64,000 nucleotides of DNA from Kitasatospora herbaricolor. Its GTDB lineage: Bacteria; Actinomycetota; Actinomycetes; Streptomycetales; Streptomycetaceae. A model generated the notes under the pieces. That model made no database searches. It saw nothing but the letters and a program-made list of their open reading frames with translations, and had not been told where the DNA came from. Positions 44,266 through 54,295 of this stretch are shown piece by piece. The first letter of the stretch is position 1, and each line of letters begins with the position of its first letter. The stretch lies in assembly GCF_030813695.1 (NCBI RefSeq), contig NZ_JAUSVA010000002.1:8207501-8271500 (forward strand), given 5' to 3'. The position numbers and the translations under genes were made by a program.

Positions 44266-45879
44266 ATGGTGTTCCGCAGCGAGTACCCCGACGTCGAGCC
44301 CGTCGACCTGCCCGTCCACCTGGCCGTGCTCGGCGCGGCCGGCGAGCACCCGGACGTGTCGGCCCTGATAGACGGCGTCACGGGGGAGTCGGTGAGCTAC
44401 GGCCGGCTGGCCGGGGCCGTCCGGCGGGCGAGCGCGGGGCTGGCGGAGGCGGGGGTGCGGCCCGGCGACGTGGTGGCCCTGTACAGCCCCAACACCATCG
44501 CCTACCCGGTGGTCTACTTCGGCGCGACGGCGGCGGGCGCGACCGTCACCACCGTCAGCTCGCTCACCACCGCCGGTGAACTGGCCACCCAGCTCCGCGA
44601 CAGCCGGGCCCGCTGGATCATCACCGTCTCGCCGTTCCTGCCGGTCGCCCGGGCCGCCGCCGACGCGCTGGCCGCCGAGGGCGAGCCGATCGCCGAGATC
44701 ATCGTCTGCGACGGCGCCGAGGGCCACCGCTCGCTGGCCGACCTGCTGGCGTCCACCGCGCCCGAGCCCACGCCGGTGATCGACCCGGCCGCCGACATCG
44801 CCGTGCTGCCCTACTCCAGCGGCACCACCGGCCTGCCCAAGGGCGTGATGCTCACCCACCGCTCGATCGCCACCAACCTGGCCCAGACGGACGCGCTCTA
44901 CCGCCCGGCGGTCGGTGAGCGGGTGCTGGCCGTGCTGCCCTTCTTCCACATCTACGGGCTGGCCGCACTGCTCAACCAGCCGCTGCGCTGCGGCGCGACC
45001 GTGGTGGTGCTGCCCCGGTTCGATCTCGAACAGTTCCTGCGGACCATCCAGGAGCAGCGGGTGGAGGCGCTGATCGTCGCCCCGCCGATCGTCCTCGCGC
45101 TGGCCAAGCACCCGCTGGTCGGCCGGTACGACCTGTCCTCGCTGCGGTACGTGCTGAGCGCCGCCGCGCCGCTGGACGCCGACCTCGCCGAGGCCTGCGC
45201 CCGCCGGCTCGGCCTGCCGCGGATCCTCCAGGGCTACGGCATGACCGAGCTGTCGCCCGTCACCCATGTCGTATCCCCGTACGACCCGGACCCGGCGCGC
45301 GGCTCGGTCGGCCGGCTGGTGCCCTCCACCGAACTGCGGATCGCCGCGCTGGAGGGCGAGGACGCGGGCGGCGCGGCCGCCGGCGCCGACCTGGGGGCGG
45401 GCGAGCCGGGGGAGATCCTGGTCCGCGGGCCGCAGGTGATGAAGGGCTACTTCGCCCGGCCCTCCGACACGGCCGCCACCATCGACGCGGACGGGTGGCT
45501 GCACACCGGCGACGTCGGGTACGTGGACGAGCGCGGCTACCTGTTCGTGGTGGACCGGGTGAAGGAGCTGATCAAGTACAAGGGTTACCAGGTGGCGCCC
45601 GCCGAGCTGGAGGCGCTGCTGCTGACCCATCCGCAGATCGCCGACGCGGCCGTGATCGGCGTCCAGGGCCCGGACGGGGTCGAGCGGCCGAAGGCCTTCG
45701 TGGTGCGCGCGCCCGGCAGCGGGCTGACCGAGCAGCAGGTCGCCGACTTCGTCGCCGGGCAGGTGGCCCCGTACAAGAAGGTGCGGGCAGTGGAGTTCCT
45801 GGAGGCGGTGCCGAAGTCGGCGAGCGGGAAGATCCTGCGGCGGGAGCTGCGGGACCGCGAACGGGCGGCGGCCGGGTGA
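44266..45879 (+). CDS. AMP-binding acyl-CoA ligase (4-coumarate-CoA ligase-like)
   Basis: The protein has 537 residues. ANL-family motifs are LPYSSGTTGLPKGVMLTHRS (A3), QGYGMTELSPVTH (A5), LHTGDVGYVDERGYLFVVDRVKELIKYKGYQVAP (A7-A8) and SGKILRRELR (A10). The A8 text is typical of 4CL/fatty acyl-CoA ligases. It activates a carboxylic acid with ATP and CoA. The ATG at 44266 follows AGGAGG. A TetR gene follows 73 bases downstream. It could feed the acyl-CoA operon at 36-42.6 kb, but that is inference. Confidence 0.92.
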   Translation: MVFRSEYPDVEPVDLPVHLAVLGAAGEHPDVSALIDGVTGESVSYGRLAGAVRRASAGLAEAGVRPGDVVALYSPNTIAYPVVYFGATAAGATVTTVSSLTTAGELATQLRDSRARWIITVSPFLPVARAAADALAAEGEPIAEIIVCDGAEGHRSLADLLASTAPEPTPVIDPAADIAVLPYSSGTTGLPKGVMLTHRSIATNLAQTDALYRPAVGERVLAVLPFFHIYGLAALLNQPLRCGATVVVLPRFDLEQFLRTIQEQRVEALIVAPPIVLALAKHPLVGRYDLSSLRYVLSAAAPLDADLAEACARRLGLPRILQGYGMTELSPVTHVVSPYDPDPARGSVGRLVPSTELRIAALEGEDAGGAAAGADLGAGEPGEILVRGPQVMKGYFARPSDTAATIDADGWLHTGDVGYVDERGYLFVVDRVKELIKYKGYQVAPAELEALLLTHPQIADAAVIGVQGPDGVERPKAFVVRAPGSGLTEQQVADFVAGQVAPYKKVRAVEFLEAVPKSASGKILRRELRDRERAAAG

Positions 45880-45952
45880 TCTGGGAGGATCGGGGCGTCC
45901 GCCCAGGACCTGCCCGCAGCTCCACCCGCACCCACAGGGACGCCGACTGCCG

Positions 45953-46600
45953 ATGACCACCCCGCCGACCACCACCCCGCCGCAGGCCGGCCAGGCCGCC
46001 GCCCGCGCGCCGCAGCAGGACCGCAGTCGCGCCACCCGCCGCAGGCTGCTGGAGGCGGCCGTGGAGTGCCTGGCCGAGCTGGGCTGGAACGGCAGCACGG
46101 TCTCGGTGGTGGCGGAGCGCGCCGGGGTCTCCCGGGGGGCGGCCCAGCACCACTTCCCGACCCGCGAGGATCTCTTCACCGCGGCCGTCGAGCACGTCAC
46201 GGCCGAGCGTCTGGCAGCCGTCCGCGCCCACGCGGACGAGCTGCCGGCGCCCGGCCCGCGGCGGACCGAGGCGGTCGTCGACATGATCGTGCGGCTCTAC
46301 ACCGGCCCGCTGTTCCGGGCCGCGCTGCACCTGTGGGTGGCCGCCGCGACCGAGGAGCCGCTGCGGGAGCGGATCGTGGCGCTGGAGAACCACGTCGGCC
46401 GGGTGTCGCACCGCGCGGCGGTCGACTTCCTGGGCGTCGACGAGAGCACCCCGGGCGTGCGGGAGACCGTCCAGGCCACCATGGACATGGCCCGGGGCCT
46501 GGGCCTGGCCAACCTGCTCACCGACGACAGCGCCCGCCGCGCCGGTGTGGTCCGCCAGTGGGCGCGGGTGCTGGACGCTACCCTCGGCGCGGCCGGATAG
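45953..46600 (+). CDS. TetR-family transcriptional regulator
   Basis: The protein has 215 residues. The N-terminal 20 residues are Thr/Pro-rich. The helix-turn-helix is TRRRLLEAAVECLAELGWNGSTVSVVAERAGVSRGAAQHHFPTREDLF. The ligand domain fills the rest. It lies just downstream of the CoA ligase and may sense its acyl-CoA product. Confidence 0.92.
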   Translation: MTTPPTTTPPQAGQAAARAPQQDRSRATRRRLLEAAVECLAELGWNGSTVSVVAERAGVSRGAAQHHFPTREDLFTAAVEHVTAERLAAVRAHADELPAPGPRRTEAVVDMIVRLYTGPLFRAALHLWVAAATEEPLRERIVALENHVGRVSHRAAVDFLGVDESTPGVRETVQATMDMARGLGLANLLTDDSARRAGVVRQWARVLDATLGAAG

Positions 46601-46679
46601 CCGGCGCGCTTGGGATCCCCGGTGGCGGGGGGCGGGAATCGCACTGGCCGCCGAGCCGGTCCTTCGGGAGACTGCCCGG

Positions 46680-47078
46680 ATGCTGATACCCACCACCTCC
46701 GCCATGGCCGGCTACGTCGAGGCCGTCCGCATCACCGATCCGTCCGCCTGGCGGACCGAAGCCGGCACCGTGGCCGGCGAGACCGTCGACCGCTGGGAGG
46801 ACGCCCAGGAGGTGTTCGGCCTCGTGTCGGCGCTGCCCGTCGGCCCGGCGATGCGCTGCTTCGTCCCGGGGTTCGGGATCCGGGCGCATGCCGCTGCCGG
46901 GGGCCTCTTCGAGGGCCAGGTCCTGTTCGAGATCGCCTTCTGCTTCAGCTGCCGGTGGGCGTTCTTCCTCGGTGCGGCCGTCGCCCCGGACATCGCCAGT
47001 CAGGCTTTCGACACCACCAGCGCGCCGGCCCGTGAGCTGCTGCGCCGCTTCCGGGAGAGCGCGGCGGCCGCCGGCTGA
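46680..47078 (+). CDS. Conserved hypothetical protein
   Basis: The protein has 132 residues from ATG 46680 with GGGAG upstream. No signal or membrane segment is seen. The central sequence is MRCFVPGFGIRAHAAAGGLFEGQVLFEIAFCFSCRWAFFLG with three Cys. I do not recognise the family. Confidence 0.7.
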   Translation: MLIPTTSAMAGYVEAVRITDPSAWRTEAGTVAGETVDRWEDAQEVFGLVSALPVGPAMRCFVPGFGIRAHAAAGGLFEGQVLFEIAFCFSCRWAFFLGAAVAPDIASQAFDTTSAPARELLRRFRESAAAAG

Positions 47079-47153
47079 CCCGCCCCCTGGCCTGCGGGGG
47101 AGGCCTGCGCGGGCCGGTATTCGGTGGCCGAAAAAACATATCGCCGTCTGATG

Positions 47154-47182
47154 TTGACTTTTGTCGCATCGGGTTCGAATAT
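47154..47182 (+). promoter_or_regulatory. Candidate promoter of the gal operon
   Basis: TTGACT (47154-47159) and GAATAT (47177-47182) are 17 bases apart in an unusually AT-rich stretch 57 bases before galT. An inverted pair, AACATATCG upstream and CGAATATGTT overlapping the -10, frames it and could be an operator. Confidence 0.55.
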
Positions 47183-47238
47183 GTTGGCAACGCTCGCCCC
47201 TGCGGGCCGAGACCGAGCGCAGCCAGAAAGCGGAAGCC

Positions 47239-48381
47239 GTGAACAAGACCATCACCAAGCTGGCGGACGGCCGCGAGCTGATCTACTACGACGCGCGGCC
47301 CGGTACGGTACGTACCGCAGTCGACTCCCGCGCGCTGGAGCCGGTCGCCAGCCTCTCCGAGGTCCGGCGCGACCCGGTGACCGGTGACTGGGTGACCGTC
47401 GCCGCCCACCGCCAGGGCCGCACCTACCACCCGCCGGCCGACCAGTGCCCGCTCTGCCCCTCCCGGGGCGGACGCACCAGCGAGGTGCCGGACGCCGACT
47501 ACGAGGTCGTGGTCTTCGAGAACCGGTTCCCCTCGCTCGGCGCCGACGCCCCCGGCGGCCAGGCCGAGGACCCGCTGCACACGGCCGCCGCCGGCACCGG
47601 ACGCTGCGAGGTGGTCTGCTTCACCCCCGACCACGAGGCCTCTTTCGCCGACCTCACCCCCGAGCGGGTCGCCCTCGTCCTGGACGCCTGGACGGACCGC
47701 ACCGCGGAGCTGTCCACGCTGCCGGACGTCCGGCAGGTCTACTGCTTCGAGAACCGCGGCGCGGAGATCGGCGTCACCCTGGCCCACTCCCACGGCCAGA
47801 TCTACGCCCTCCCCTTCGTCACCCCGCGCACCGCCCGGATGGCCGGGCAGGCCGCCGCCCACCGCGAGGGCACCGGCCGCAACCTCTTCGAGGACCTGCT
47901 GGCCGCCGAACTCGACCAGCACGCCCGGGCGGTCGCCGCCGGCGACCTGGACCACGACCGGGTGGTGCTGGCCGGCGAGCACTGGACGGCCTTCGTCCCG
48001 TTCGCCGCCCGCTGGCCGTACGAGGTGCACCTCTACCCCAACCGCCGGGTCCGCGACCTGACCGCCCTCACCGAGGCCGAACGCGCCGAGTTCCCCGGCC
48101 TCTACCTGGACCTGCTGGGCCGCTTCGACCGCCTGTTCGTCGAACCCGGTCAGACCGTCCAGGCCTCGCCCACCCCGTACATCGCGGCCTGGCACCAGGC
48201 TCCGTCCGGCGACGACCGCCCCGGGCTGGACGAGCTGGCCCTGCACCTGGAGCTCTTCACCGTGCGCCGGACGGCGGGCAAACTGAAGTACCTGGCCGGC
48301 GTCGAGTCCGGCATGGATGCATTCGTCAACGATGTTTCGCCCGAGGCCGCGGCCCGGCGCCTGCGCGAGGTGGCCCGATGA
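47239..48381 (+). CDS. galT: Galactose-1-phosphate uridylyltransferase
   Basis: The protein has 380 residues from GTG 47239. The zinc pair is QCPLCPS. The catalytic motif is HSHGQIYALP (usual HPHGQ, here AHSHGQIY). Also present are FENRFPSLG and HLYPNRRV. It swaps UMP between UDP-glucose and galactose-1-phosphate in the Leloir pathway. An in-frame TTG at 47161 is possible, but the start MNKTITKLADGRELIYYD fits the family. Its stop overlaps the galK start by 4 bases. Confidence 0.95.
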   Translation: MNKTITKLADGRELIYYDARPGTVRTAVDSRALEPVASLSEVRRDPVTGDWVTVAAHRQGRTYHPPADQCPLCPSRGGRTSEVPDADYEVVVFENRFPSLGADAPGGQAEDPLHTAAAGTGRCEVVCFTPDHEASFADLTPERVALVLDAWTDRTAELSTLPDVRQVYCFENRGAEIGVTLAHSHGQIYALPFVTPRTARMAGQAAAHREGTGRNLFEDLLAAELDQHARAVAAGDLDHDRVVLAGEHWTAFVPFAARWPYEVHLYPNRRVRDLTALTEAERAEFPGLYLDLLGRFDRLFVEPGQTVQASPTPYIAAWHQAPSGDDRPGLDELALHLELFTVRRTAGKLKYLAGVESGMDAFVNDVSPEAAARRLREVAR

Positions 48382-49529
48382 CCGACAACCAGCTGACCGA
48401 TGCCTTCACAGCCGTCCACGGCGGCGCCCCCGACGGGATCTGGGCCGCACCAGGCCGGGTCAACCTGATCGGCGAGCACACCGACTACAACGACGGCTTC
48501 GTGCTGCCCATCGCCCTGCCGCACGCCGCCCGGGCGGCCGTCCGCCGGCGCGAGGACGACCTGCTGCGCCTGCACAGCGCCCAGGCCGACGGCGCGGTGG
48601 TCGAGCTGACCGCCGACGAGCTGCGGCCCGGCACGGTGCCCGGCTGGGCCCGGTACGCGGCGGGCGTCGTCTGGGCCCTGCGGGACGCCGGGCACCCGGT
48701 CGGCGGCGTCGACGTCCACCTGGACAGCGACGTGCCCACCGGCGCCGGCCTCTCCTCCTCGGCCGCGCTGGAGTGCGTGGTGGCCGTCGCCTGCAACGAC
48801 CTGTGGGACCTCGGGCTCGGCCCCGTCGAGCTGGGCCTGCTCGCCCAGCGCGCCGAGAACGTCTTCGTCGGCGTGCCCTGCGGCGCGATGGACCAGCTCG
48901 CCTCCACCTGCTGCGAGGCCGGACGGGCCCTCTTCCTGGACACCCGCACGCTGACCGCCCGCCAGCTGCCGGTCGACCTGGCCGCCGCCGGGCTGCGGCT
49001 GCTGGTGATCGACACCCAGGTCAAGCACGACCTCGCGGACGGCGCCTACGCCGAGCGCCGCTCGGGCTGCGAGAAGGCCGCCGAACTGCTCGGCCTGGCC
49101 GCGCTGCGCGACCTCGACCTGGCCGGCCTGCCCGCCGCCCTGGAGACCCTCCCCGACGAGGGGCTGCGCTCCCTGACCCGGCACGTGGTGACCGAGAACG
49201 CCCGGGTGGAGGCCGCCGTCGAGGCGCTGCTCACCGGGGACCCGGCCGCCCTCGGGCCGATCCTCACGGCCGGCCACGCCTCGCTGCGGGACGACTTCCT
49301 GGTCTCCTGCGCCGAGACCGACCTGGTGGTCGCCACCGCCAACGCCGCCGGGGCGCTGGGCGCCCGGATGACCGGCGGCGGCTTCGGCGGCTCGGTGATC
49401 GCCCTGGTCGCCGACGCCGACGCGGACCGCGTGGCCGAGGCCGTCACCGCGGCCTTCGCCGCGGCCGGGTACACCGCCCCGCGGGTCTTCACCGCCCTCG
49501 CCGCCCAGGGCGCCCGCCGGCTGGCCTGA
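48378..49529 (+). CDS. galK: Galactokinase
   Basis: This 383-residue GHMP kinase has the galactokinase signature GRVNLIGEHTDYNDGFVLPIAL, the ATP loop VPTGAGLSSSAALE and the C-terminal MTGGGFGGSVIAL. It phosphorylates galactose at C1. It is translationally coupled to galT through an ATGA overlap. No galE is adjacent. Confidence 0.96.
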   Translation: MTDNQLTDAFTAVHGGAPDGIWAAPGRVNLIGEHTDYNDGFVLPIALPHAARAAVRRREDDLLRLHSAQADGAVVELTADELRPGTVPGWARYAAGVVWALRDAGHPVGGVDVHLDSDVPTGAGLSSSAALECVVAVACNDLWDLGLGPVELGLLAQRAENVFVGVPCGAMDQLASTCCEAGRALFLDTRTLTARQLPVDLAAAGLRLLVIDTQVKHDLADGAYAERRSGCEKAAELLGLAALRDLDLAGLPAALETLPDEGLRSLTRHVVTENARVEAAVEALLTGDPAALGPILTAGHASLRDDFLVSCAETDLVVATANAAGALGARMTGGGFGGSVIALVADADADRVAEAVTAAFAAAGYTAPRVFTALAAQGARRLA

Positions 49530-49544
49530 GCCGATCGCCGCCGC

Positions 49545-49600
49545 ACGACAGGACCGCCGCCCCACCCCGGCCTTCAGGGGCGGCGCGGCGGCCCTGTCGT
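49545..49600. terminator. Hairpin between convergent galK and pgm
   Basis: ACGACAGG and CCTGTCGT form the stem base, with further CCGCCGCC/GGCGGC pairing inside. It can serve both converging operons. Confidence 0.7.
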
Positions 49601-49604
49601 ACTG

Positions 49605-51245
<1,641 letters not shown>

Positions 51246-51390
51246 CGCGATCTCCTTCACCGATTGTCAGAAATCCTGCCCGCAGGCTAGGCCCACGCCC
51301 GGGCCGGCGCACCACCGCCGGGCTCCACCACGCCGCCTACCCGGGCGGGCCGCGTCCCACGCCTGACCGGCCACCCGGCAGACTGTCCGG

Positions 51391-51591
51391 GTGGCAGTTC
51401 CCGAGCAGGACCCACCGGCCCTCACCCCACCCGTCCCCCGGCTGCTGCCGCCGACCGTCCGCTGCCGTCGCTGCGGCCGGCCGCTGCACGACCCCGAGGC
51501 CAGGATGCTGCGGCTGGGCCGGGAGTGCCGCGGCCCGGCCGATCCGGTCCAGGTGGTCGCGGGCGAGCAGGACGCCCTGCCCGGCCTCTAG
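51391..51591 (+). CDS. Small zinc-ribbon-like protein (DUF6011-like)
   Basis: The protein has 66 residues from a GTG. A CRRC pair followed by RPLHDPEARMLRLGRECRG gives the Cys pattern of the short DUF6011 zinc-binding family. The function is unknown. Its 3' end is 128 bases before the large phosphatase gene. Confidence 0.65.
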   Translation: MAVPEQDPPALTPPVPRLLPPTVRCRRCGRPLHDPEARMLRLGRECRGPADPVQVVAGEQDALPGL

Positions 51592-51719
51592 GCCGATCCG
51601 GGGCCTCCGGTGGTGTCGGAGGGGTCGCCCTCGGGCCGATCACCGTGCACCCTTGAGGGGAACCCGGCCGGGCGCGGATCGCCCATCCCGGGCACGTGCC
51701 GACTGGGTGGTTCCTGAGC

Positions 51720-54191
51720 ATGCGCGGATTCGAGTGGGACACGCCTGACGACGCCCGCCGCGAACGGCCGGGCGGCGATCCGGCGCGTCTGGACGGCCAC
51801 CGGCTCGTCCCGCTCGCCACCGCGCTGCTGCAGGGCGACGGCCTGATCCTGCACTGGAGCGAGGACGCCGAGGCCCTGCTGGGCTACACCGCCGAGGAGG
51901 CGGTCGGCAGCTACGCCGCCCGGCTGCTGGTCGGGGAGGAGGAGTGGCCCCGGGTGGCCGAGCTCTTCGGCCAGATCATGGAGGGCCGAGGCTGGTCCGG
52001 GGTCTTCCCGCTGCGCCATCGCGACGGCCACGTGGTCGAGCTGGAGTTCCGCACCTACCCGATCGTCGGCCCGGACGGTGCGCTGCTGCTGCTCGCCACC
52101 GCCTCCGACGTCAGCTCCCTGCGCCAGGTGGAGTCGGACCTGGCGATCCTGAACGGCTTCTTCAGCCAGTCCCCGATCGGGATGGCCGTCTACGACCCCG
52201 ACCTGCGCTTCGTACGGCTGAACGAGGCGCTCGCCCGGATCAACGGGATGCCGGTCGCCGATCACCTCGGCCGTCGGATCAGCGGCATCCTGCCCGGGAT
52301 AAACAGCGCGGAGATCGAGCAGGTGATGCGCCGGGTGCTGACCACCGGCCGGCCGGTGGTGGACGCCCGCTCGCACGGCCGCACCCCGGGCGACCCGCGC
52401 CGGGACCGCGCGTGGTCCGCCTCGTACTTCCGGCTGGAGGACTCCACCGGGCGGGTGCTGGGCGTCAGCTCGTCCATCATCGACGTCACCGAGCGCTTCC
52501 AGGCCGAGGCCCGGGCGGCCCGGGCCCAGGAGCGGCTGGCCATGATCGCCGAGGCCACCGCGCGGATCGGCACCACCCTGGACCTCCAGCGCACCGCCGA
52601 GGAGCTGGTGGAGGCGGTCGTCCCGCGCTTCGCGGACTTCGCCACCGTCGACCTGCTGGAGCCCGTCCTCCTGGGGGAGGAGCCCGTCCACCTGGCGGCG
52701 GACCGCACCGTCCGGCTGAACGCGGTGGCCGTCGGCGAGGCCTACGAGTCGGGGATGGCGCACGCCGTGGACACCGTCGGGGAGACCTCCGAGTACGACG
52801 CCCAGCGGGTGTACACCCAGTGCCTGCGCAGCGGCCGCCCCCTGCTGCGGTCCCATGTGGACGAGGCGGTGCTGGCCAGCCTGGTGGCCTCGCCCGACCG
52901 GGTGGGGCCCGGCATGGAGGCCGGCATCCACTCGTACCTGATGGTGCCGCTGCTGGCCCGGGGCATGGTGCTCGGCGGCTCGGAGTTCATCCGGATGCGC
53001 AACCCCGAGCCGTTCACCCCGGCCGACGTGGCGCTCGCCGAGGAGCTCGTCGCCCGGGCCGCCATCGCGATCGACAACGCCCGGCTGTACCGGCGGGAGC
53101 GCGAGACCGCGCTGACCCTGCAGCGCAGCCTGCTGCCGCAGGAGATCCACCGCACCCTCGGCCTGGAGATCGCCTACCGCTACCTGCCGAGCAGCGTGGT
53201 CAGCGAGGTCGGGGGCGACTGGTTCGACGTGGTGCCGCTGTCCTGCGGACGGGTCGCGCTGGTGGTCGGCGACGTGATGGGCCACGGCATCCGGGCCGCT
53301 GCCACGATGGGCCAGCTGCGGACGGTGGCCCGGACGCTGGCGACCCTGGACATGCCGCCCGAGCAGGTCCTCACCCGCTTGGACGAAACGGCCACGGGAA
53401 TCGGCGACGGCCAGTTCGCCACCTGCATCTGTGCCGTCTTCGACCCGGTGGACCGGTCGGTGAAGGTGGCCTCGGCCGGCCACCTGCCGCCGGTCTGGGT
53501 GGCGCCGGACGGCAGCGCGCGCCGGATCGACCTGCCGCCCGGGGTGCCGCTGGGCGTCGGCGGGGTGGCCTTCGAGAGCACCGAGTTCACGGTCGCCGAG
53601 GGCGGCGTGGTCGCGCTGTACACCGACGGCCTGGTCGAGCGGCGCGGTGAGGACCTCGACGTCGGCATCGACCGGCTCGCCCGCACCCTGGCCCAGCAGG
53701 GCCGGACGCTGGAGGAGAGCTGTGACGCGGTGCTCGCCGCGCTGGTGACCGACGGCACCGAGGACGACATCGCGATGATCATGGGCCGGGTGCTGCCGGT
53801 CCCCGCCGACCGGATCGCCACCCTGCACCTGAACGGCGACGGCCGGCTGCCCGGCCACGCCCGCCGGTTCACCCGCGACACCCTGCGCCGCTGGGGCCTG
53901 TCGGTGGTGTCCGACTACGCCGAGCTGCTGGTCAGCGAGCTGGTCACGAACGCCCTGCTGCACGCCGACGCCCCCCGCCGGCTCCGGCTGTTCCGGGACC
54001 GCGTGCTGACCGTCGAGGTCGCCGACGCCGGCGGCCAGACCCCGCGGCTGCGGGAGTTCGGCGAGCAGGACGAGGGCGGGCGCGGGATGTACCTGGTGGG
54101 CGAGCTGGCCCACCGCTGGGGGAGCCGGCTGACCAAGGACGGCAAGGTGGTGTGGGCGGAGCTGGAGCTGCCGCTGGGCAGCGGGAGCTGA
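51720..54191 (+). CDS. Multidomain sensor phosphatase: PAS-PAS-GAF-SpoIIE-HATPase
   Basis: The protein has 823 residues; an in-frame GTG at 51696 would add 8. Two PAS domains come first (WSEDAEALLGYTAEEAVGSYAARLL and IGMAVYDPDLRFVRLNEALARINGM). A GAF domain spans about 260-450. A SpoIIE/PP2C phosphatase follows, with EVGGDWFDVVPL, GDVMGHGIRAAA, ASAGHLPPVWV, ALYTDGLVE and TEDDIAMIMGR. A C-terminal RsbW-type ATPase ends the chain, with SELVTNALLHADAP and EGGRGMYLVGELAHRWG. It likely integrates a redox or light signal into anti-sigma or anti-anti-sigma control. The partners are not in the window. Confidence 0.92.
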   Translation: MRGFEWDTPDDARRERPGGDPARLDGHRLVPLATALLQGDGLILHWSEDAEALLGYTAEEAVGSYAARLLVGEEEWPRVAELFGQIMEGRGWSGVFPLRHRDGHVVELEFRTYPIVGPDGALLLLATASDVSSLRQVESDLAILNGFFSQSPIGMAVYDPDLRFVRLNEALARINGMPVADHLGRRISGILPGINSAEIEQVMRRVLTTGRPVVDARSHGRTPGDPRRDRAWSASYFRLEDSTGRVLGVSSSIIDVTERFQAEARAARAQERLAMIAEATARIGTTLDLQRTAEELVEAVVPRFADFATVDLLEPVLLGEEPVHLAADRTVRLNAVAVGEAYESGMAHAVDTVGETSEYDAQRVYTQCLRSGRPLLRSHVDEAVLASLVASPDRVGPGMEAGIHSYLMVPLLARGMVLGGSEFIRMRNPEPFTPADVALAEELVARAAIAIDNARLYRRERETALTLQRSLLPQEIHRTLGLEIAYRYLPSSVVSEVGGDWFDVVPLSCGRVALVVGDVMGHGIRAAATMGQLRTVARTLATLDMPPEQVLTRLDETATGIGDGQFATCICAVFDPVDRSVKVASAGHLPPVWVAPDGSARRIDLPPGVPLGVGGVAFESTEFTVAEGGVVALYTDGLVERRGEDLDVGIDRLARTLAQQGRTLEESCDAVLAALVTDGTEDDIAMIMGRVLPVPADRIATLHLNGDGRLPGHARRFTRDTLRRWGLSVVSDYAELLVSELVTNALLHADAPRRLRLFRDRVLTVEVADAGGQTPRLREFGEQDEGGRGMYLVGELAHRWGSRLTKDGKVVWAELELPLGSGS

Positions 54192-54253
54192 CCGACGGCG
54201 GCCCGCGGCCCGGACGACCAGGTCGCCCGGACCGCGGGCCGGCAGGGGTCAGG

Positions 54254-54295
54254 CTGCGGGGCTCAGGCTGTGGGGCTCAGGTTGTGGGGCTCAGG
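54254..54295. repeat. 14-bp tandem repeat, three copies
   Basis: [C/T]TG[C/T]GGGGCTCAGG is repeated three times immediately downstream of and overlapping the stop of the DHA2 exporter gene. Because each unit carries TCA, the reverse strand has extra stop codons. Confidence 0.8.

Noticed and set aside
44258-44270. Second copy of the CAAGCATGCATGCTTG operator before the CoA ligase
   Set aside because: Only GCATGCATG is shared; the flanks differ and it overlaps the start codon, so it is probably chance.
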